64,000 nucleotides of DNA from Talpa occidentalis (GCF_014898055.3 NW_023604295.1:66427730-66491729), one strand, 5' to 3'; counted from the first letter of the stretch, positions 36,280-47,765 are shown. Notes: generated by a model not told the origin, from the sequence alone. A program made the numbers and translations.

Positions 36280-36840
36280 TGTGAGACAAAGGAGAAGGGA
36301 GAGAAATTATTCTACCCCAGATAGTTTCTATGTGGCTGAGTACAAGCCAAGAGTCACACAGGGAAAACGGCCCTGGCTGGCTGAGCAGAATTAAAGTAGC
36401 TAGCTGCCAACAGAGAGGACAAGGCCTGCAGTGTGGATAGAGGGTCAAAGCAGGTAGGTACTCACTGAGCAGGAGGCCTGGAGAGCCGCAGGGTCTGGCT
36501 TCATCCACCACCAAAGAACCCAGTGAGAGTGAGAAGCAAATCCCACACATTGTAGTCCACACAAGAAGCAGGGCCATCCACACATGTTCTGGCCTTAAAA
36601 CCCCAGGCCCACTCACCTCTGCGCTTTTCCCAGGAGCCCACTCATTCGGGACTCCAGGGGGTGGAGTTTGTACCAGGAACTACACTGCCATTGACCTATC
36701 CGGATTGAGTTTATGTCCAGATGTCCGGGGTGAAGTTCAGGCCCTTGCTGACAGAAAAGCGGCTTAAACCTTGCAGCCCAGGGGAGGGCCCAGGTGGAAG
36801 GCTTAGCGGCCCCAGCTGCTCCAACATGGCCTGTTAGGCA
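36280..36840 (-). mobile_element. Solo LTR candidate (endogenous retrovirus)
   Basis: A 561-bp GC-richer block begins TGTGAGAC and ends GTTAGGCA on the plus strand. It is bounded by a perfect 4-bp direct repeat AAGG (36276-36279 and 36841-36844). A 4-bp duplication is typical of gammaretrovirus-like integration. The minus strand has a TTTTAAGG box near 36598, which favours that orientation. No internal viral genes are attached. The subfamily is not recognised. Confidence 0.5.
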
Positions 36841-37557
36841 AAGGCAGGGTTTGCAAGTGTTTAGAATACATCTACTAAACCTAGTCATTGTTAAAATATG
36901 TAAAATGTTTTCAAATTACAACAATGTTTAATTTATTTACAGTTAAGATAATTACTTAATCTGACAAGAAGAAATTTATGTCACTTTTAGTTGTTTTCTC
37001 TGTGCTATATGTTTTCCACGGGAGCTTTTTTGTTCCTCATTTCTTGCATTGCTCTCAATTTTTGTGTGTTAAGTTAAACTCTTTAATGAAATGTTGTAAT
37101 TCTCTTGTTTCCGTTTGTTTATATTATATATCTAATTTCTTTGTGGTTACCAAGGAGATTACATGTAAAATGCAAAAATTATAACTCTAAGCTGAATTTG
37201 TATCATCTGAATATCAAGAACAACAACAGAAAACAATTGCTTTACAGTAAACTGAACCTCTTACATGATTGATATCAGAAAATTATATCACTGTGCATCG
37301 TGTGTCAAAAAAATCAGCTAATAATTTTTAATTTCATTACTCTTAAGTTTGTGGAAAACCAATTCAAAGTTGCAAAATATTAATTTCATAATTACGCCTT
37401 ATTTACCTTTTCTGTGCTCTTTATTTCTTAATAGATCTTTGAGTTAATATCTAGTGTCCTTGTATTTCAAGTTATAAGACTCCCTTTAGCATTTCTACAG
37501 GGAAGTCTGGTAATGAACATCCTCATTTTTTCTTTTTGTTTATCTGAAAATTGTTTT

Positions 37558-37579
37558 TGTTGTTGTTGTTGTTGTTGTT
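37558..37579 (+). repeat. (TTG)n microsatellite
   Basis: Seven TTG/TGT repeats within the old L1. Confidence 0.9.
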
Positions 37580-37967
37580 ATCATATTGACTTTATCAGTT
37601 CAATGCATATGGCCTCCCAAGTTTTTGGTGATAAATTTGCAGATTATCTCTTTGAGGTCTTCCTGTTTATAATAAGTCACTTTTATTACTGTCAAGATTC
37701 TCTCCTTATCCTTAAGTATCTACAATGTACTTATAATATTTGTTGATATAGACTCCTAAGTTTGTCTTACTTGGGAGTTTATTGAGCTCTTGGATATTTA
37801 TTTTCAATTCTTTTATCAAATTTGGGAAATGTTCAGGCATTATTTCTTCATTATTTCTGCCCTTTTCTCTCTCCTCTTTGTGATTATCATGCGGAGTGTG
37901 TATGTTGGTATGCCTGCTGATGTCCTTTGGATCTCCTAGGGTCCCTTTAATTCTGTTTATCCTTTTT

Positions 37968-38239
37968 ATTTATTTATTTATTTTTAAAGATTTATTTATT
38001 TATACAAGAACTGGGGTACAGATCAGAGGCACGGGAGGGCGAGAGAATTCACCAGAGAGCAAGAAGCAGAACAGGCAGACTGGCCAAAGACACTGCTGAG
38101 GGGAGAAGTGGGCGAGACAGGAGAGGTCTGCAGCGCCATGCGGGAATTGCCCTGGCCGGCCGGGAATTGAACCCGTGCTGCAGGGGCCGTGGACAGCTTC
38201 ACAGCGCAGTGCTCAACCCACTGTGCCACCAGGGAGGCC
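37968..38239 (-). mobile_element. tRNA-derived SINE, type A
   Basis: A complete reverse copy with tail box GGGGTACAGATCAGAGGC. The imperfect duplication CTGTTTATCCTTTTT/CTGTTCACCTCTTTT lies at 37953-37967 and 38240-38254; its divergence fits a fairly old insertion. Confidence 0.9.
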
Positions 38240-38362
38240 CTGTTCACCTCTTTTGAGATTTTGCTACTCAACCTCTGTTATTTCAATTAGCCTATCTTCA
38301 AGTCCTCTGAATCTCTATTTTTCCTGCTTGCTTGGAATCTCTATTTTTTTCTTTGCCTTGGA

Positions 38363-38633
38363 TTTTTTTTTTTTTTTAAGATTTTATTTATTTATACAAG
38401 CACTGGGTATAGTCAGAAGTGCGGGAAGGTGAGAGAATTCACCAGAGCCAGAGCGGGGAACAGAACAGGCAGAAGGACCAAAGTACACTGCTGAGGGGAG
38501 CAGTGGACGCAGCAGGAGAGATCTGCACGCCATGTGGGACCCTCGCCCGGCAGCCGGGGATCAAACCGGTGCTGCAGAGGCTGCGGGCAGCTTCGCAGCC
38601 CCGCACTCAACCGCTGTGCCACCGGGGAGGCCC
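38363..38633 (-). mobile_element. tRNA-derived SINE, type B
   Basis: A complete reverse copy with tail box ACTGGGTATAGTCAGAAGTG. The duplication TGCCTTGGA (extending into T-rich sequence) lies at 38354-38362 and 38634-38642. Confidence 0.93.
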
Positions 38634-38823
38634 TGCCTTGGAATTTTTACAGTGAATTTCTCATTTAAATTATTATATATTTTAGCTACAAAATTTCTTT
38701 TGTATCGATGTTAAATTTTCTAAATCTTGATTGCTATTTCCATTTTCTTCAAACATAATTTTCTTGAATTTCCCCCATGTCTTTATTGAACTCTTTGAAG
38801 ATTTTAAAAAACGGTTGTTTTTA

Positions 38824-39143
38824 TTTATTTATTTTTTTTTTAATAGAGGCATGTTTTTATTTATTTATTTATTTAGTTTTTGTTTGTTTGTTTATACAAG
38901 CACTGGGTACAGTCAGAAGCGCAGGAGGGTGAGCGAATTCACCAGAGCCAGAGCAGGGAGCAGAGCAGGCAGAAGGACCGAAGTACACTGCTGAGGGGAG
39001 CAGCGGGCGGCAGGAGAGGTCTGCGCGCCATGTGGGACCCTCCTCCAGTGGCCGGGGAGCAGCCGGGGATTGAACCGGTGCCTCAGAGGCCGCGGGCAGC
39101 TTCGCAACCCAGCGCTCAACCGCTGCGCCACCGGGGAGGCCCA
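38824..39143 (-). mobile_element. tRNA-derived SINE, type B, with composite tail
   Basis: A complete reverse copy. The tail is about 70 bases long and composite: TTTA repeats, then T-run, a non-A segment AATAGAGGCATG (about 38842-38853), then more TTTA repeats and GTTT repeats. The duplication ACRGTTGTTTTTA occurs at 38811-38823 and 39144-39156. Confidence 0.9.
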
Positions 39144-39170
39144 ACAGTTGTTTTTAAAGAATTTGTCTAG

Positions 39171-39458
39171 GGGCCTCCCTGGTGGAGCAAGGGTTAAGGC
39201 GCAGCCTGTGAAGCTGTCTGCAGCCTCTGCTGCATGAGTTGGATCCCTGGCCAGCCAGGGAGCAGCTCACATGGCGCAGCAGACCTCTCCTGACTTGCCT
39301 GCTGCTCCCCTCAGCAATGTATTTTGGTCAATCTACCTGTTCTGTTCCCCACTCTGTCTCTGGTGAATCCTCTCACCACCCGCCCCCCACCCACACACCT
39401 CTGACCTGTTCCCCAGCTCTTGTATGCAGAATAAATAAATCTTTAAAAAAAAAAGAAA
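39171..39458 (+). mobile_element. tRNA-derived SINE, type A
   Basis: A complete forward copy inserted 14 bases from the previous SINE's duplication, in opposite orientation. The duplication AGAATTTGTCYAG lies at 39158-39170 and 39459-39471. Confidence 0.93.
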
Positions 39459-39660
39459 AGAATTTGTCCAGTAGAGATACCATCAGATTTTACTAAGGGG
39501 AATTTTTTATTAATTTTTTGCCATTTTTTCTTTAGTGTTTGGTTTTTTTTTTTTTTTTGTATACCTTGTGGTTTTTTTGTATTTGTTTTTGCCTTAAAAA
39601 CTGGACATGTAGATGTAATGATGTGAAATTTCTCTTGATGTTCTGATGTTTAATTCCAGG

Positions 39661-40841
39661 CTTCCAAGTGGAGAAATAGAAAAAAGTGATTTTGATGTGG
39701 TTAATATTAAATTCCCTTTATACCACTTCAGCTGCAAGATAGGGATTTACACCAATAAGAAGATGCCAAGTAGAAATGAGCAAGTAGAACACAGGTCCCC
39801 AATATTGGGAGGACAGAGTCCTTATTTCTCATTGCATGTTGTAAGCTGCTTATAAGCTACTGTCGGAAAATATGCAGTGTTGAGGATGTGGAGTAGATAA
39901 CCACAGCTCAATTAAAAGCTGAAATTGCCAAAAATTAATTGATTTAACATCCAAACCTCCCCTGTAATCCATAAGCCTTCAATTTACTCCAAAGTTCCAA
40001 AAAAGTTATATTAAATCATTTAGGCCTATAATTATTGTCTGGGTGGGGTAACCAATACCTAGAGCTTCTTTCTCTGCTGTCTGCCCAGAATTTCATTCCT
40101 CTGGTCCATTTAACTTAAGTTTGGATTTAGTCCTTTATCCCCTTAAATCTGTGAAGATGATTATACAGGGATACTGTGCCCCTTCTTCCCTCTTCTGCAA
40201 TCAAAACAAAATTTAGCAATAGAATGCATCTACATTTCTTCTGTCTCATTTGCCAGGAAGTGGCAAATTGAAGACTCTTGTCAATTTATAGACCATGCAG
40301 TTCGGGTTCAGTTTCATCATTGCAGGGAACTCAATGCATATTTGCTTCCTTCAGAAATTATGTTGAAAAGACCAAGAAAAGTACAACCCAATGCTTCATT
40401 ATAGCCTCTATAATGATTTAATAAGTGAAAAATGAATCAGAAACATATGTGGTGCATTTCATTGGAACTCCCCCAGGATTGAAATTTAAGGGAGGGACGA
40501 TTTTGGCAAAATCTATTTACATTCCTTTCTGAATATAATTATTTTAACATTTTGAGTGCTATAAGGCAAAACAGTTGGATTCACACATTCTTAAAAATTA
40601 CTATGGTTATATTTTTAAGAATTTCCTCATGAAGCTGTGGTACAGGTACATTCTTCTCCATGTCTGGTGATAATCTCTTTAGAAGTCTTTGCTTAAGTCA
40701 CTACTGAATCATCCATCTTATTCTAAAAAGATTCTTCTTCTGTTCTACTTTAATGGATAAACTCCTGAAGGTAGAAATTGTAAGTTCTGCAAAATCTTAA
40801 AGACTAGCATGTAATGCCAACCTCCCAGGATCGCTACTTAC
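39661..40841. other. Unassigned sequence
   Basis: No recognised repeat or gene. An L2-like trace may lie near 40745-40800, too weak to call. Confidence 0.35.
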
Positions 40842-40941
40842 CATGAATCAATAGTGATGACAAATCACTTTTATTAAATTCATCCTGGGAATCAGTTTCT
40901 TTTAAATGAACCAAATAATTCCTTCCAAGACACTTTATAGA
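40842..40941 (-). CDS. Candidate internal coding exon, unrecognised gene
   Basis: On the minus strand a pyrimidine-rich tract ending GGACACAG precedes a 100-base open frame that ends at a consensus donor, ATG followed by GTAAGT. The translation reads SIKCLGRNYLVHLKETDSQ and continues with EFNKSDLSSLLIHG, with protein-like composition. The exon would end one base into a codon. That phase does not join the candidate exon at 23746-23913 directly. I recognise no family. It may be a real exon, a decayed exon or chance; the open frame also extends upstream beyond the acceptor. Confidence 0.25.
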
Positions 40942-42240
40942 CTGTGTCCACATACCAAAGGGAAATAGAAATTTGGGGCAATTATATAGATGAGTTTGGT
41001 TTAAAATTTCCCTCGCTTGAATCAAGATGGATAACTGAGCCAAAGTGTACTTGAGGCTGCACTTAGTCTAAGACCACAATCAATGAGTAAGCCTTTTTTA
41101 GCTGGACTGTTGGAAATAGTTTTACTATAACCTGCAGAAGAAGGTGTCCATTGAAAAAAAAAGGAGGCTCACATTCTACTGGGCTTTCAAATGAAATAAC
41201 TCAGTTAAGTCCAAGATGTTTGACTCCCAGTTTTCACTTGAATCCTCCTACATTCTCAGCATTGCTTTAGAGTTGATGATAAAGACCCCAATTATCATCA
41301 GATTTTTTAAAATGAAATTTGCGTTGGTATTTTGGTTAAAGCAAGAAATTTCTCCAAAATTCATTGGGAAATACAATTAACAATAGTTAAAGAAGAAAAA
41401 GAAAATGAGAGCTTCCTAATATTTTAAATGAACAAATTTCCCCCACATATGTTTGTAAATGTGTTGTTTTTGTGCTTGATTAAAAGTCTCTCATACCTAC
41501 TTTTGAATAATTGGACTTTTGTAGATGTATATTTATAAAAGTTTAAGGTCTGGATGAAGAATATTTGAAAGGAGACAGAGACTAAGTTCTTGATATCTGA
41601 GAAGGCAAAAAGCACTAAATAAGAGGATGACTCTTAAAGGCCTGAAAGACAAAAAGACAGGGAAATAGAAGAAAGTAGAGAAAATGGGGAGAAATAAGGT
41701 AATAAATAAAAATGCTTAAGTCTCTGCAAATAACTATGTATAACAAGAAGTTTCAAAGATCCTGAGTGTTATCCATCATGTGAAGCAGCCAATTTGGAGG
41801 AGTCACCTGCAGCTTTAACCCAGGAGTTGTATTTGGAGTCTTGCCAAAGATAATAGCTAAGAGAGATCACCTAACCTGCTGTGGGTGGGTCTGAAACAGG
41901 AGAGATTTACAAAGTAAGCCTACGTTCATTCAGAATTCTCAACTCTAGTGGAAGTAAATTCACATATTTGTGTTTCTGAAAATTTGTATTCTATGATTCT
42001 TCATAATTCAGGTAATTTATGCAAATGAAAGGTTAGTTAGCTGTGCAATATTCTTTGGCAAACAGTTTTGGGAAAATGGTTAGGGAAGAGGAGACTCAGA
42101 GAAGATGGAAGGATTGATAATTGCATAGTTCAAGAGGCTAGGTACAAGGGGTTAAAAGTAACAGTACTTAAACAACATTGCTCTAGCTGCTCATCACAAC
42201 TAATAGATTTTGGACGCAAACCATAGTTAGGTTCTCTTCC
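40942..42240. other. Unassigned sequence
   Basis: No recognised repeat or gene. Confidence 0.35.
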
Positions 42241-42244
42241 TTCA

Positions 42245-42370
42245 TTTATTTCATCTCTTACTAATTCCATAAATATGCATTGAGTATCTACTCTGTATCA
42301 GACACTATGTTAGACACCAAGGATAGAATGCTGAACAAGAAGTGATAACTAATGTTTGGGACACATAATT
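42245..42370 (-). repeat. L2 relic, minus strand
   Basis: AATATGCATTGAGTATCTACTC, TATCAGACACTATGTTAGAC, ACCAAGGATAGAATGCTGAAC is a diverged reverse L2 3' end (…TTTATTGAGCACCTACTATG…). Confidence 0.55.
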
Positions 42371-42699
42371 TCAAAGAAGAAGAGTAAAAAATAACTTTTT
42401 TTTTAATGATGTTCTTTGTTGGAGAGGGAGAGAAGGAGATAGAGGATAATATAAGAAGAACTTAATTTTAGTCAGGCCGTTCATAGGGATAGCATATTCA
42501 GTTTGGGATCTCTGAGACTGTCAGTTTGATAAAAAAAAAAAAAAAATGAAGCTCAGAATATTGGCAGTGAAAATAAAAAGTTTCAGTCACAAATAGTGTT
42601 ATAGCCTCCATATTGTATTTTCTTTGAAAATACTTTACCATTAGTCATAGGATATAACCCTAGCTCCATTTAAATCCAACTTTTTTGCCTACTTCACAG

Positions 42700-42800
42700 A
42701 TTCAACACTGCAAAGGAAGGAGTCAGAAGAAAAATGTACGATGGAGGTGAACACCTTGAAATCATGGCCAGGATCTTCAAATGGGCTCCCAAAGCTATAA
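42700..42800 (+). CDS. Weak candidate terminal exon, plus strand
   Basis: A strong acceptor-like tract (AACTTTTTTGCCTACTTCACAG) is followed by 33 open codons (STLQRKESEEKCTMEV, then NTLKSWPGSSNGLPKL) and a TAA stop at 42798-42800. AATAAA follows at 42804-42809, which would leave an unusually short 3' untranslated region. No partner exon or known family is recognised. Chance is a serious alternative. Confidence 0.15.
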
Positions 42801-43839
42801 AGCAATAAAACTTCATTTCTCAATCCCTCCATTCTCCCATTATCTTTAGATTTCATAATTCTTTTCTCAACATTCAGTGCTTCTTTCCCATCTTCATTCT
42901 CTGTTTATGACCTCATATCTTATATCACAAGAAAATGTAAATAATCAGAATAGAACTTCAATAAGTTCCAAGTACATAGATTCAGCATCTTAGCCTCTGA
43001 GGGACATTAGAACTAATTTTTATTGGTGGACATGATAACATTCAAGGTAGGTTTAGAGGGGTAGTATAAGCCTTACTCCTGCATAAATGTCCTAAATTTA
43101 TCATGCAAAGGTTAATACCTAAAGCACGCTTGTTTCTGTAAATTATTTACTCTTGTCAGATTCTGTCTCCTAACTAAATAACAAGGCTTGCTACTCCAAA
43201 CCCTCAGCAAAGAAAGCCATCAACCTTGGAATACTGGAGGGCAGAGACAATCTTTCCCCATGCAACAAGAAAAGACTGAATCACATTGGATGACGAAGTG
43301 CTGAAAGATTCTGGGCAGCATTTAGTCCAACACTTGCTTTCATTGTGAATTACCACCTGGTGACCAGATTGAGGAGGAAAAACCATAACATCTCACTTAT
43401 TCAAACTTCCAGAGGTCATTTGTCCAAAGTACTGAAAATTGCTGAAGTGTCAGTTAGGTTGACAATAGTTTACAGCAACTAATTAGAATTTTTGGGTTTG
43501 TTTACAAATCACAGAGACTGCTCACATGGAGCAAAAACACAGAAGAAAGGGTCTATGGACTAAGCAATATGATTCTAATATTGGGGAGTTGTTAGAGGAA
43601 ATGGATCACTGAAAATACTAGACTCTACCTAACATCAACTGTGAAGCTTATGAAAAGGAGCCCTACCAGCTTCTACGTGGTATCTTGAGTCCAGAGTCAG
43701 CCTCTTGGACTGCATGATAGCTTTCTTCTTTGGGTAGGCCCAAAATACTATGTTCTGTTAGTTTCATAGAAAATATCCAGTAATATAACATATATTTAAT
43801 ACAATACTATCTCATTCCCTTCTCTTTCCTCTCCCCCAA

Positions 43840-43867
43840 AACACACACACGCGTGTGCACACACACA
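43840..43867 (+). repeat. Alternating CA/GC/TG repeat
   Basis: ACACACACAC then GCGTGTGC then ACACACACA gives 28 bases of alternating purine and pyrimidine with a self-complementary centre (CACGCGTG). Confidence 0.9.
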
Positions 43868-45104
43868 GGACATTTCCTAACAAATGGGATTTATTATAAG
43901 TTTATCTGGATTTCACTTCATTAACATGCACAGCTAGTCCTTACTTAACAGACTACTCCCACATAATGCTGGTGCTCACATCTTCATATAAATATTTCCT
44001 CACCTATACATACATTTAGTGAGTCCCTAAAACCACATAACTGGCAATTAATTTTTCTTTCTTTTCAACCTTTTGATTCTTCAAGAAATAGACCCATCTT
44101 GAATCCAGAGCTCCAACTCTACCAAAATTCCCAGACTAATTTGAGTTGACTAACATTTTTGGTTACAGAGGATTTCTGGATACCTTTTTATATTAACAGA
44201 GTGAGGAAGAGATGGAACACTGTACAGATCCAGCAAAAGTCAAGGGGTGATCACGTGTTGAGGGTATTCCTGGGTAGAAGTCATTGTGTGTGAGCATGTG
44301 TCAGAGCCCTTTTTCAGGGAAAAAAAGTTTCAGTTTCCATATTATACTTCCTCTGGACAATTTGAGCAAATGAAAATTCCCTACAACTGTCAGTTCAATC
44401 TTTTCCGTGGCGAGGCACATTGCATGTAACACATCTTCCATATCATTTGTAGGTCATGTTGTTTTCTATGTTTGCACAGCTAATCCACCTGCACTTATCT
44501 GGCAGTTCTGATGTTTGTTTAATCATGATATGCCAACAAGGGAAACTAAAAACTGTAGAAAATTGCAAAGTGATGGAGGAAAAGGATAAAATGATTCTTA
44601 GACTGACCTGTAATAACCCATGAAGGAGCATTTAACGTGGCACTGTCATTGATTTCCTAAGAATTCCAAGGACTCTTTCTTTCTCGACACTGACAAACTG
44701 GGGGGCTCTGGGTTCATGGGAGTGAGTTACTACTTGCATACTAAGTTTATTGCCTGTCTCTGGTGCAGCTTTTATCAGAGATGCTAGACAGAAGGAGTGC
44801 TCTGTCTTCCTCTCTCTCTCATTGTGTTTATCTCTATTGTATTCCCACATGTGCTTTTAGTAAAGAAAATATAATTATTTATCACTGTAATTTTGCTTCC
44901 AGCAAGTTCTAATTATAGCACTTTGGCAGAGTGAATACTGACAGGATTTTGTTGTTGAAAAGTCCAAGGAAGGAACAGAGCTATTCTTATTTCATCAGCT
45001 ACCATATAAAAGTTGAGACAAGGGAGGACTGAAATTTCTCATAATAAGTACAATGAGTTACCAGTTAAAATAAGGTCATATTATTTACTTTCCCTTGTTT
45101 CTCT

Positions 45105-45159
45105 TATATATGTATATATATATAGAGAGAGAGAGAAAGAGAGAGAGCGAGAGAGAGAA
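45105..45159 (+). repeat. (TA)n(GA)n compound microsatellite
   Basis: A TATATATGTATATATATATA run passes directly into a GA-rich run with single A and C interruptions. Confidence 0.92.
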
Positions 45160-46044
45160 TATTAAATTGTATTTATCCCATGCTTATGTGTGATTATTCC
45201 TTTTAAATAATATATAAATCTATTTAAGTTAAATGTTAAAACAGTTTTGTTAAAAAAATAGGCATTTTTATTTTGTGGATTGAATGGCTTGGAAAGAATA
45301 TCAACTTGACATTTTCTGAAGATGTTTAATTGTCCTCTTCTTGTTACCATCTTTAATTTATAAAAATCACAGTGTATCTTTCAATAATCTCTGCTAAAGG
45401 GTAAAGATTATGGTTAAAAAAAATACCATTATTTCTTGGTATTACTATACCAAATCACATACCGTATATAAGACTGATAGGAAAACATCTCAAATGCAAA
45501 ATAAAAAATTGAAGACTGACATAATTTAACAAACCAGAATATTATAAGAGAAATATCATCTAAAATAAACATCTAGTGTTATTTCTTCTATTTGTCTCTG
45601 TCTGTTTTTTTTATTTACCTTTTCCTAATTGTTTCCTGAATTCTTAGTATATTAATGTAGTCTTATAAATGACTTGATCTAGGTATTGTTTGTGACAAGA
45701 GAGGACAGATAAAGTTTTTTGAGGGGTTTCAGGTGAATGAATGTCCTTCCTACAACACAATGACTAAATTTGGACTTGACAGAGAAATAGAAATCATAGA
45801 TAGCCCAGGGGTCTGAGAATTAAGGTATTAAAGAGCAAGAATTTAGCAATGCCTTTTGGTAGAGAAATCAAAGTATGCAACCACTGAGAATTTTGTTATT
45901 TACTCTCACTAAAGATTCTTCTTGAGTCAGAATTATTCAGTAACTGAAATTCCTGAGAGACTTGCTTATCTTGATATAAAAACAGTCCTTTACTTTGCTT
46001 ATATTTGTTTTTATTGTAAAATGTTACATTAGGATGTCTCTAGT

Positions 46045-46088
46045 AAGAGATAACTTTCCAAAAAAAAAAAAAAAAGATATAACTTTCC
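46045..46088 (+). mobile_element. Poly(A)-only insertion flanked by a direct repeat
   Basis: A 16-base pure A run (46060-46075) lies between two copies of a 15-bp direct repeat, AAGAGATAACTTTCC (46045-46059) and AAGATATAACTTTCC (46074-46088), which differ at one base. This is the layout of an L1-mediated insertion in which only poly(A) was copied. The alternative is a short local duplication with slippage of an A run. Confidence 0.5.
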
Positions 46089-46479
46089 TCATGCTTCTGT
46101 TTTCTTGGAATTTGTAAACATTTTCTAAGTGTGAAATCTACCAATTGAATTTTCAGGCACACTCAGTTAAATTATATGTTCTACTATTTCACATAACATT
46201 TAAGATTTCACTTTGCTAACTTTATTCTGTCTTTCCCCATGAAACCAATCCCTATGACTCATGTATAAATTCCAAGAATATTTTTGGCCTATTCACTGTG
46301 TAATATTATAAAATTCCTACACTCTAAGCATGAATTTATAATGAAATAAATAATATTTGAAAGTATGTAAATATTGAAACAGAATATTATAATTTCTATT
46401 TAGTTAGAATTATTTAGTGTATAAAAGAAGAAATCTCATCTTATTTTGTGATATAAAATTAAGAATCTGGTAATTTCTC

Positions 46480-46840
46480 ATGAGTAAATGGATATTTCAG
46501 TTATGCCTTGAAGCATGAGTAGTAGTTTAATATATAAACAGAGAAGGAGGTTGCAGGGAATAATAATAAGTGGTTAGGTGGAAGTGTGTTACAGTCAGAA
46601 CAAAGAATGTGAGAAACTGTGACACAGGAAGACTAGGAATGTGTGGAAAATGAGAGCAGTCATGTTTGGCTAGACTTTAAAAATCTGCATGAGAAGAGCC
46701 AAAGAGAATTTTGAAAGATGCCAGAAGATCAAGAGATCACAGAACATCTATGAATGATAAACTAGATTTTATGATTGATTCATGAGGTCATGGAAGATGT
46801 CTGAGTGTTTCTGAGAGGAGTGGCTTTACAATTCTACAAA
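46480..46840 (-). repeat. L2 relic, minus strand
   Basis: TATGCCTTGAAGCATGAGTAG, AGAACAAAGAATGTGAGAAAC, GAATGTGTGGAAAATGAGAGC and TAAACTAGATTTTATGATTG follow the reverse L2 3' region from its internal part toward the 5' side. Highly diverged. Confidence 0.55.
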
Positions 46841-47358
46841 TAAATGCATGCCTTCAGAGCACATTCTAGAAAATGTTTGACAAGAATATTAAAGGGAAAG
46901 TCTTAAATTTGAAGACAGTGTTCTTCCTCTTTCTCAAAATGGCCACGTAAGTCTGCACATCACACTAGCCGAGAACATGAGAGAGTATCTAACTTACATA
47001 CTAGTTCCATTTATTGTGCCTCCATTTTTTGTGTCAGAGACTCCTCTTCCTGTCCTCTAGCACTCACACTCCCAACACCAGCACTCCAAGTTCCTCATGT
47101 GATATCTATACCATCAGATTCTTCCTCTTCTCAATTCATTCACAATTATGCATATTCATTGCTGTCACACAATAACCTCCTTATCCAACAGATTGAGAGA
47201 TTTACTTCATTTTTCTACCCTAGATATGCTCAATGTCATAAAGATGACAGAAAAAAAAACCCCACATATTGGTCCAATTTAATCTAGTAAGGGAGTAAAG
47301 ATACATGGAGACATAAAATAAAAATAGACAGAATATGGTAATTTCCATGATACACAAT

Positions 47359-47384
47359 TGTGTGTGTGTGTGTGTGTGTGTGTG
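47359..47384 (+). repeat. (TG)13 microsatellite
   Basis: A perfect TG repeat of 26 bases. Confidence 0.95.
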
Positions 47385-47449
47385 AATGTACATATAATCT
47401 GGCTTGGAAAGTCACAGGAGAAAACCGAATCACTTTTCTCAGGAATATG

Positions 47450-47765
47450 AGGGAACTCTGTGTATGACATCACATTTGACCTCTACTCTAAGGGCTCTAT
47501 AAACAAATAGAAGTGGGAAGGCAAGTCATTCTGGGTAGGGGTATTATTCTGTGCAGAAATTTGGCTTAGACAAAGGAATGCACATACACAAAAGACATGT
47601 CTACAAAAGGGAAATCAGCATTAGTTGGCTGAAATATAAAGTATGTGTATAGGAATATCTGGAAATAAGTTTGAGGAGTTCAGATACTGATAGTTTGGAT
47701 ATATTAAATGGCATAGAATAGTCTAAAGATATTTGAATAGAGAATTCTAAGAAAACTGTCAAACT
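47450..47765 (-). repeat. L2 relic, minus strand
   Basis: GAAGGCAAGTCATTCTGGGTA, AATTTGGCTTAGACAAAGG, then TAAATATGGCATAGAATAG-like text recall another reverse L2 3' block; similarity is weak but the order of blocks fits. Confidence 0.45.

Larger units (their letters stand above)
36930..39660 (-). mobile_element. Old L1 5' half, minus strand, hosting four SINEs
   Basis: Between the SINEs the plus strand reads as the reverse of an old L1: TTTGTGGTTACCAAGGAG near 37140; TATTGAGCTCTTGGATATT with ATTTGGGAAATGTTCAGGC near 37780-37840 (ORF1 region); GGTCCCTTTAATTCTGTTTA; and TAAAAACTGGACATGTAG near 39596, a 5' UTR hallmark. The SINEs at 37968, 38363, 38824 and 39171 interrupt it. No coding capacity remains. 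Confidence 0.72.
42810..46044. other. SINE-free unassigned sequence with simple repeats
   Basis: No supported gene. Two simple repeats lie here (43840-43867 and 45105-45159). Minus-strand open frames at 43204-43386 and 44632-44850 have protein-like patches but no coherent splice pair or known domain. Confidence 0.4.

Noticed and set aside
36272..36888. Two minus-strand frames of 114 and 91 codons
   Set aside because: They lie within the candidate solo LTR and have no recognisable domain.
42520..42546. A-run near 42531 as another poly(A)-only insertion
   Set aside because: No direct repeat flanks it, unlike the run at 46060-46075.
44632..44850. 72-codon minus-strand frame with protein-like patches
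   Set aside because: No matching splice pair, domain or family recognised; kept only as unassigned sequence.
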